Notes under the pieces: generated by a model
The model's input: only the letters and a program-made list of their open reading frames with translations
Told to the model about the DNA's origin: nothing
Database searches by the model: none
Translations under genes and position numbers: made by a program
In this document: piece by piece, positions 6,382 through 11,425 of the stretch
How the letters are laid out: each line of letters starts with the position of its first letter
How positions within the stretch are numbered: position 1 is the first letter of the stretch
Source of the DNA: CAKZSB01 sp964646405
GTDB lineage: Bacteria > Pseudomonadota > Gammaproteobacteria > Granulosicoccales > Granulosicoccaceae
Length of the DNA stretch: 11,425 nucleotides
Direction: 5' to 3'
Assembly (NCBI GenBank): GCA_964646405.1
Contig: CAZYDV010000197.1
Location: forward strand, 1 to 11,425

Positions 6382-7716
6382 CTAGCCTGCGTTACAGGTA
6401 CCCAGTTCGCCGCCGAAGATCGAGGCGTCATAGGTGACTTGCGCCGCCGGTGTGACTTCCACAATCTCGAGCAGGTCAAACTCGGAAGACGGGTTTTCCT
6501 TACCCTTCACAACCAGCACGTCCTTGAAGCACTGGTGGTCTTCGGCGCGATACAGGGTCGGGCCGTTGCCCAGACCGTCGAACTCGAAGCCTTCCAGTGC
6601 TGCGGCAACGCCACAGGGGTCGTGGGTGCCGGCACGTTCACAGGCATCTGCATACAGCAGTGTCTGCACGTAGCAGGTGTGCGCCGCCTGGCTGGGCGGA
6701 AAGCCGTACTTTTCACCGAAGGACTTGACGAATGCCTTTGAACCTTCATCCTGAAGTGACCAGTGCCAGTTAGTGGAACCGAAGATGCCTTTGACGTTTT
6801 CGCCGGCACCCTTGGCCATCAGACGCGAGTACAACGGTACGATGATCTCGAAGTTTTTGCCGTTAGCCTGAGCGTTACGCAGACCAAACTGAACAGCAGA
6901 CGTCAGCGAATTGACCATATTGGCGCCGTAGTGATTCAGAACCAGCACGTCTGCGCCAGAGGCCTGAACCGGTGCCACGTAGGATGAGAAGTCGGTCTGT
7001 GCCAACGGAGTCTTCACTGCCGCGACTGTCTCCCAACCCATTGCCTCTGTGGAGGTGCGCACCGCTTCTTCTGTGGTGTAACCCCAGTTGTAGTCGGCAG
7101 TCAGGTGGTAGGCACGGCGATCGGTACCGTAGTTGTTGCCAAGGATCGGCGCCAGTGCTGCACCAGACATGTAAGAGTTGAAGAAGTGACGGAAACCGTT
7201 TGCCTTCTTGTCCTTACCGGTGGTGTCGTTGGAGTGAGTCAGGCCAGCCATGAAGATGACACCAGCCTCCTGACACAGGCCCTGTACCGCTACCGCAACA
7301 CCAGATGACGAACCACCGGTGATCATGATCGCGCCGTCTTTTTCGATCATTGAACGCGCTGAGGCGCGCGCTGCATCGGGTTTGGTCTGGGTGTCACCGG
7401 TGACGTAACCGACCTTGCGACCCAGGATACCGTTGCCCTTGAGCGCCTTGGAGGAGAAAGTTGCCAGCATGCCGCCATCGCCGCCACCGTTCAGGTGCTC
7501 TACGGCAAGTTCGTAGGCGCGCAGTTCGTCTGCACCCTCATCGGCATAGGGGCCGGATTGCGGGACGTTAAAGCCGAGCTTCACTTCGCTGCCTTTCGGC
7601 TCGTTGGCGTAAGCGTAGGCCTTGCTGGTGAAGATCATCGGTGCGCCGGTGATAACCGCTGAAGCCGCACCCGCCTTCAGTACCGCACGTCTGGACCAGT
7701 TGTTTTTGCCACTCAT
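6382..7716 (-). CDS. Tat-exported periplasmic substrate-binding protein of the HAAT ABC importer
   Basis: A 444-residue receptor that captures the substrate in the periplasm and delivers it to LivHM. The N-terminus carries a twin-arginine signal, SRRAVLK (8-14), a hydrophobic stretch and a likely cleavage site after AYA (33-35), so it is probably exported folded. The mature part has the two-lobed Peripla_BP_6 pattern: LGFNVPQSGPYADEGADELR at its start, ITGGSSSG with VIFMAGLTHSNDT in the ligand-binding lobe, then YNWGYTTEEAV. Four cysteines near the C-terminus could form disulfides. The start at 7716 is chosen because the Tat signal begins there and GAGGAA (7726-7731) lies nine bases ahead; the frame stays open another 50 codons to 7866, but that part is low-complexity and would hide the signal. 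The ligand may be a branched-chain amino acid, an amide or another small polar compound; the sequence does not decide. Confidence 0.92.
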   Translation of the reverse strand: MSGKNNWSRRAVLKAGAASAVITGAPMIFTSKAYAYANEPKGSEVKLGFNVPQSGPYADEGADELRAYELAVEHLNGGGDGGMLATFSSKALKGNGILGRKVGYVTGDTQTKPDAARASARSMIEKDGAIMITGGSSSGVAVAVQGLCQEAGVIFMAGLTHSNDTTGKDKKANGFRHFFNSYMSGAALAPILGNNYGTDRRAYHLTADYNWGYTTEEAVRTSTEAMGWETVAAVKTPLAQTDFSSYVAPVQASGADVLVLNHYGANMVNSLTSAVQFGLRNAQANGKNFEIIVPLYSRLMAKGAGENVKGIFGSTNWHWSLQDEGSKAFVKSFGEKYGFPPSQAAHTCYVQTLLYADACERAGTHDPCGVAAALEGFEFDGLGNGPTLYRAEDHQCFKDVLVVKGKENPSSEFDLLEIVEVTPAAQVTYDASIFGGELGTCNAG

Positions 7717-7873
7717 TTGATTCTGTTCCTCGGAGTTAAATTGAACCGCCTGTTCTCGATCGACGGTTGACAATGGAACACACGGTTCGCTATTTGAAAC
7801 CGCGCTTGGCACGGGAGCAGTCGCAGCCGCAGCCCGATGACGCAGTATAGGGCGACTCACCCTCATCTACGAG

Positions 7874-7885
7874 AACAATATTGTT
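7874..7885. promoter_or_regulatory. Candidate operator, perfect palindrome AACAATATTGTT
   Basis: This twelve-base perfect palindrome sits in the AT-rich centre of the gap, about 25 bases upstream of the possible -10 box at 7844-7849. An activator or repressor could act from there. No known consensus is claimed. Confidence 0.35.
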
Positions 7886-7954
7886 TAATATTTTCAATGA
7901 TTTAAATATCAGACAGTGTCCAAAACAGGATTATTGCCCGAGAATCTCAGATGT

Positions 7955-7971
7955 TGTTACGAAAAGTAACA
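7955..7971. promoter_or_regulatory. Candidate operator, inverted repeat TGTTAC-N5-GTAACA
   Basis: Perfect 6-bp arms with a 5-base spacer suit a dimeric helix-turn-helix protein such as the adjacent Fis-type regulator. It lies about 240 bases upstream of the importer start codon and 50 bases past the regulator stop. No T-run follows on either strand, so it is not a clear terminator. Confidence 0.4.
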
Positions 7972-8018
7972 GGCCGTTTCAATGAAGAATCGTTTCGAGT
8001 TCAAGGATCGGCCGAAGT

Positions 8019-9293
8019 TCAGGCCCGGCTGCGATTCAACCCCATTCGCTGACGGCGCTCCCACAGCGCCTTTCGGCTGATACCGAGCATGGCGGCGAGT
8101 TCGGTCTCAGAGACATCTTCCTGATAGCGAAGTACAACAAAACGGAAGTACTCATCGAGGTTCAGGCAGGTGTGCGCCGCACCCTCTGCGTCGTCGGTAT
8201 CCCCTGCCAACAGGTCGAGCGAAAACCCGAAATGCGACGCCTGCAATGGCTGATCGTCGCACAGCAGGATGGCGCGCTCGACCATATTGCGCAACTCACT
8301 GACATTGCCTGGCCAATCGTAGGCGAGCAACGCGCTCTGAGCATCTGCCGAGATGGCCGGCAACGCTCGCCCAATGCGCGCTGCTGCACTGTCGAGGCAG
8401 GCTTGCGCGAGCGGCAGAATATCATCCCGACGCTCACGCAAACCTGGTACCCGGTGAGCATGCTCGCCAACGAACGTCAGCAGCAGCGCCGCCAGCCGGC
8501 CATCGGCTGCAAGCGCCTCTGGCGAACCCTCGCTGACCATCACCAGGTCGGTTTCGAAGGTGCGCGGCGCTGCGTAGCGGGCACCGCCTGAAAGCATCTG
8601 CACCAGACAGGCCTGCAACTCGTGATCCAGCTGCTCCGGATGCCGAAGCACAATGCTGCCACCCTGGGCGCGTTGCAGATGCGCCTGCAGTGCAGACGCG
8701 GAGTCAATCGCATGACCATCGGCGAAGACCAGTGGCCCTGCGCATTTGGTGCCGCGAGCATGAGCGGCTCGGGCGATCAGCTCCCGGCCGCTGCCCTGCT
8801 CGCCGTGCAGCCAGAGCGGCTGTTGCGGCTTGGTATCGTCCAGCTGCGCAATCAGCCGGCTTACCGGCGACTGCGCCGGCAGTTGTTCAAGCGTTGGCAA
8901 ATAGCGTTGCAGATCACGCTGCAGCGCAGCATTTTGCGCCGATAACTGTACGGTCTGCAGCGAGCGCTCGATCAACAACAGCAGCTCGTCGTGATCAAAC
9001 GGCTTGGAGATGTAGTCCACTGCGCCAAGCTTCATCGAATCGACCGCCGAGCGCACGCTGGCAAAGCTCGTCATGATGATCACCGGTACCGAGTCGGCAC
9101 GGGCGATAATATCGGTACCGGGTGCACCGGGCAGGCGAATGTCGGCCAGAATCAAATCGAATGCGCGGCAGCCCAGTTCAATCGCCTGCTCTACCGTCGC
9201 CGCACCGGTTACCTCATAGCGATTGCGCTCCAGCATGCGGGCGAGCTGTTTGCGAATGACGTCTTCATCTTCGATCAGAAGAATCCGGCTCAT
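8019..9293 (-). CDS. NtrC-type response regulator with a degenerate AAA+ domain
   Basis: The product has 424 residues. Residues 1-118 are a complete receiver domain: acidic pair E8/D9, phospho-acceptor D51 in DIRLPG, T75, and K97 in SKPFD. Residues about 140-345 follow the sigma-54 activator AAA+ fold but lack its catalytic parts. Walker A reads GEQGSGRE with R170 in place of the essential lysine, the GAFTGA loop is absent (the region between 184 and 210 is shortened), and Walker B reads GGSIVLRHPE with RH where DE is expected. The arginine-finger region LRERRDDI (285-292) and WPGNVSELRN (327-336) persist. Residues about 380-420 form a Fis-type helix-turn-helix (SETELAAMLGISRKALWERR). It probably binds DNA under phosphorylation control but does not remodel sigma-54 holoenzyme. 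The ATG at 9293 overlaps the kinase stop (ATGA) and has GGGGAGG four bases ahead; the extra 17 codons up to 9344 lie inside the kinase gene and are unlikely. Its probable target is the importer operon downstream. Confidence 0.9.
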   Translation of the reverse strand: MSRILLIEDEDVIRKQLARMLERNRYEVTGAATVEQAIELGCRAFDLILADIRLPGAPGTDIIARADSVPVIIMTSFASVRSAVDSMKLGAVDYISKPFDHDELLLLIERSLQTVQLSAQNAALQRDLQRYLPTLEQLPAQSPVSRLIAQLDDTKPQQPLWLHGEQGSGRELIARAAHARGTKCAGPLVFADGHAIDSASALQAHLQRAQGGSIVLRHPEQLDHELQACLVQMLSGGARYAAPRTFETDLVMVSEGSPEALAADGRLAALLLTFVGEHAHRVPGLRERRDDILPLAQACLDSAAARIGRALPAISADAQSALLAYDWPGNVSELRNMVERAILLCDDQPLQASHFGFSLDLLAGDTDDAEGAAHTCLNLDEYFRFVVLRYQEDVSETELAAMLGISRKALWERRQRMGLNRSRA

Positions 9294-11425
9294 GCCGCCT
9301 CCCCGTCCGCCGCTGACGCCAGCGGTAACAACAGCTCGAAACACGTACCGTTGGCAATTGACGGGTCGATGGTGATGCGCCCCCCATGATCGGTCACCAG
9401 ACTGTAGACCAACGCCAGCCCGAGACCCGTCCCCTGACCCACCGGCTTGGTGGTGAAGAACGGCTCGAATACCGTCGATTGCTGCTGCACCGGGATGCCG
9501 CAGCCGCGATCCAGCACACGCACTTGCACCTGGTTGCCGATAACACTGCCGATGACATCGATCTTGCCATCTGGCGGTGTGACGTCGCAGGCGTTATTCA
9601 ATAGATTGACGAAGATCTGCACCATCTGACCCGCATCGGCAACAATCGGCAGGGGTTGATCAATTTCCACACTAAACGCAATCTGTTGGGCGTCTTCTCG
9701 CAGGCGCACCAGTTGCAGCGCCTGCTCGATGCTGTCGCGCAGATCCACGCGCACACGCATCGCACCGATGGGCGCACCGCTGCGGGCAAACGTCAGCAAC
9801 GATTTGACGATGGTATCGATGCGCTCAACCTGACCGAGAATGTCGTCGGAGGTCTCCGGCAAGGCATCGAGTGCGGATTCATACTGTAGATTCTGCGCAA
9901 TGCTTGCGATACCGGTCAGCGGATTGCCAATCTCGTGCGCAACGCCGGCAGCCAGGCGGCCGATCGAGGCGAGTCGCTCGCTGTGGGCGAGTTCCGACTC
10001 CAGTGTCTCAAGGCTGGTTCGATCCTCGACCAGCAACACCACCCCGCCACCTGCGGCACTCCAACCCGGTGCGACCGCAATGCTGGACTTGTGAAAGTTG
10101 ATGATCTTGATCGCGTCGCCAAGATCGGCCTGCTGGCGCAGCGACTGGTCCTGCTCCGAGGCCAGAAACTCACTGATCAGATCGCACCAGGGCGCCGGCA
10201 ATTCCGCCACAGAACCGCGTCGGGCAGCAGCGCTCGGGATCGCGCTGATCTCCTCGAGTGCCGCATTCCAGATCAGTACTTCACCGCCGGGGCCCAGCGA
10301 GCATACCCCGATCGGCAGGCGCTGCAATACGTCTCGCAGATAGCGCCGCATGTCGTCGAGCTGCTTGGTGACGCCGCGCATCTGCTCGCGAGAACTCTCG
10401 AGCCGCAGCTCCATTGCGCGCAGGCTTTCGGTCAAAGCGTGGTCGGCCTGATCGGCCAGATTCAGGTTGCCACGCAGGGTCAGGCGCGCGAGCGTGGGCC
10501 CCAGCAGCCCGGAGAGATTTCGCTCAAGCTGCTCGTGCAACAGTCGCATCTCATAGGCCTTCAATTCACCCGGCTGCAGTTTCAGCACCATTAGCGCGCG
10601 CTGGATCTCCTGGTCGGCGACCTCGCGACCCAACAACGATGACAATTGCCGCGTGTATTCCTCTACCGTGGGCACCGTCACCAGCCCCGTGAGCGGTCGC
10701 ATGGAATCCGATGTGCACGCCACTGCAGCATCACGTTCTTCGGTACTGAGACGGGTCAACATCGAGACCAGAATGAAAGCGGTGCAGTTACACACCAGCG
10801 AACAGAAGGTGGACAGACTCCAGACGTCGGTATCGGCAAAGCCCAGACTTGCAATCAGACGCTGCACCGAGCTGATCGACGCAGAGTCAGTCAGCAAAGG
10901 CATCACCAGCAGGATGAACCACACCGCAGCACCTGCCAGCAGCCCGGTGATAAACCCCGCCTGGGTGGCGCGGGTCCAGAACAACAATCCGAGCACCCCG
11001 GGCAACAACTGCACCGCCGCGACAAATGAGATCAGTCCCAGGCTCGCAAGCCCTTCATGCAGCTCGATCACCAGATAGAACGCGTAGCCCGCGGCGATAA
11101 TGCCGGCGATCAGTACGCGCTTGCCCCAGAGAATGCGCTGATACAGATTGGCATCCGGGCCGATGGCGCCGATGCTGACGGGCAGAAACAGGTGATTCAG
11201 ACACATATACGACAACGCCAGCGTCGTGACAATGATCATCGCGCTGGCTGCCGACAAACCACCCACGTATATCAACAGCGCTATCGACTTGTCGTTCAAC
11301 ATGCCCAACACGTGAAAGTCCGGCGCCAGCGGCAGCGACAGATACTTGCCGGCCCACAGAATTGGCAGGATTGGCAAATTCAGCAATAACAAGTACAGCG
11401 GAAATAACCAGTAGGCGGTCTTCAG
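9290..11425 (-). CDS. Sensor histidine kinase with an N-terminal sodium/solute symporter domain (CbrA-like), partial
   Basis: The gene runs off the right edge; 711 C-terminal residues are in the window and the true start is outside. From the edge to about 10750 the product has hydrophobic helices of the SSS/SLC5 fold (LKTAYWLFPLY, GLLFWTRATQAGFITGLLAG), as in CbrA, where the membrane part can transport or sense a solute. A helical linker (about 10430-10330) leads to a PAS-like domain (about 10320-10015; GVCSLGPGGEVLIWNAALEE). The dimerisation helix carries the phospho-accepting histidine in AHEIGNPLTG (codon 9935-9937). The ATPase domain shows the N-box FVNLLNNACD, G1 VLDRGCGIP, F-box FEPFFTTKP and G2 GQGTGLGLAL, so the core looks catalytically complete. 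It overlaps the response-regulator gene by four bases and is the likely phosphodonor. Its ligand is unknown; the downstream importer suggests an amino acid or amide. Confidence 0.93.
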   Translation of the reverse strand: MKTAYWLFPLYLLLLNLPILPILWAGKYLSLPLAPDFHVLGMLNDKSIALLIYVGGLSAASAMIIVTTLALSYMCLNHLFLPVSIGAIGPDANLYQRILWGKRVLIAGIIAAGYAFYLVIELHEGLASLGLISFVAAVQLLPGVLGLLFWTRATQAGFITGLLAGAAVWFILLVMPLLTDSASISSVQRLIASLGFADTDVWSLSTFCSLVCNCTAFILVSMLTRLSTEERDAAVACTSDSMRPLTGLVTVPTVEEYTRQLSSLLGREVADQEIQRALMVLKLQPGELKAYEMRLLHEQLERNLSGLLGPTLARLTLRGNLNLADQADHALTESLRAMELRLESSREQMRGVTKQLDDMRRYLRDVLQRLPIGVCSLGPGGEVLIWNAALEEISAIPSAAARRGSVAELPAPWCDLISEFLASEQDQSLRQQADLGDAIKIINFHKSSIAVAPGWSAAGGGVVLLVEDRTSLETLESELAHSERLASIGRLAAGVAHEIGNPLTGIASIAQNLQYESALDALPETSDDILGQVERIDTIVKSLLTFARSGAPIGAMRVRVDLRDSIEQALQLVRLREDAQQIAFSVEIDQPLPIVADAGQMVQIFVNLLNNACDVTPPDGKIDVIGSVIGNQVQVRVLDRGCGIPVQQQSTVFEPFFTTKPVGQGTGLGLALVYSLVTDHGGRITIDPSIANGTCFELLLPLASAADGEAA

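Larger units (their letters stand above)
7717..8018 (-). promoter_or_regulatory. Regulatory gap upstream of the importer operon, with several palindromes
   Basis: This 302-bp gap between the regulator stop and the binding-protein start most likely holds the importer promoter. Its middle (about 7870-7975) is AT-rich and contains AACAATATTGTT (7874-7885, a perfect 12-bp palindrome), ATTTAAAT at about 7900-7907, GAGAATCTC (7940-7948) and TGTTAC-GAAAA-GTAACA (7955-7971, perfect 6-bp arms). The sequence TATACT (7844-7849, minus strand) could be a -10 box, but no good -35 partner was found. No sigma-54 element is seen toward the importer, and no terminator follows the regulator gene, so some read-through is possible. 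Confidence 0.55.

Noticed and set aside
2571..7716. Assignment of the importer as a urea transporter (UrtABCDE)
   Set aside because: The LivG-type signature LSRGDKRRLE and the LivF N-terminal region do not match the forms I know for UrtD and UrtE, and no urease or urea-related gene is nearby.
7807..7823. TGGCAC resembling the -24 half of a sigma-54 promoter
   Set aside because: It points away from the importer toward the regulator's 3' end, and the -12 half (TTGC) is absent at the required spacing.
7717..7866. 50-codon N-terminal extension of the binding protein
   Set aside because: It would bury the twin-arginine signal inside the protein, has low-complexity composition, and lies ahead of the ribosome binding site at 7726-7731.
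9294..9344. 17-codon N-terminal extension of the response regulator
   Set aside because: It overlaps the end of the kinase gene, is Gly/Arg-rich and unlike a receiver start. The ATG at 9293 has a strong binding site and the receiver fold begins there.

Overview
The window looks like chromosomal DNA from a moderately GC-rich gammaproteobacterium, probably free-living. This rests on the CbrA-like sensor kinase with a symporter domain, the Tat-exported binding protein and the overall codon use. The species cannot be named from the sequence.

Right half, minus strand, in order of transcription: a sensor histidine kinase with a sodium/solute-symporter membrane domain (9290 to beyond the right edge); an NtrC-type response regulator overlapping it by ATGA (8019-9293); a 302-bp regulatory gap rich in palindromes; then a five-gene branched-chain amino acid/amide-type (HAAT) ABC importer. 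The importer consists of a Tat-exported binding protein (6382-7716), a 103-bp gap with a strong hairpin, and two permeases and two ATPases packed nearly end to end (livH, livM, livG, livF; 6278 down to 2571). The simplest reading is that the kinase/regulator pair senses the same or a related nutrient and controls the importer. The regulator is odd: it keeps the NtrC layout, but its AAA+ domain has lost the Walker A lysine, the Walker B acidic pair and the GAFTGA loop, so it should not activate sigma-54 RNA polymerase.

Left part: a plus-strand gene for a secreted PQQ-type glucose/sorbosone dehydrogenase-like beta-propeller (441-2468) lies convergent to livF. It is compositionally chimeric: the propeller part is AT-rich, and the C-terminal module is GC-rich like the rest of the window.

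The most interesting structure is at 77-268, where the last 63 codons of a second livF sit on the minus strand. This fragment matches the 3' end of the intact livF (2571-2762) at about 82% of bases and 58 of 63 residues, and nearly all the differences are silent. It keeps its stop codon and a downstream hairpin that the intact livF lacks. The dehydrogenase gene therefore lies between two alternative 3' ends of one gene. This is the arrangement left by an element that inserts into the 3' end of a protein gene and brings a replacement end (as e14 does in icd). Recombination between the repeats would delete the dehydrogenase and restore a full-length livF. No integrase is visible in the 2.3-kb segment, so it is either a cargo remnant or the product of homologous exchange with a relative.

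No tRNA, rRNA, CRISPR array or recognisable insertion sequence was seen.
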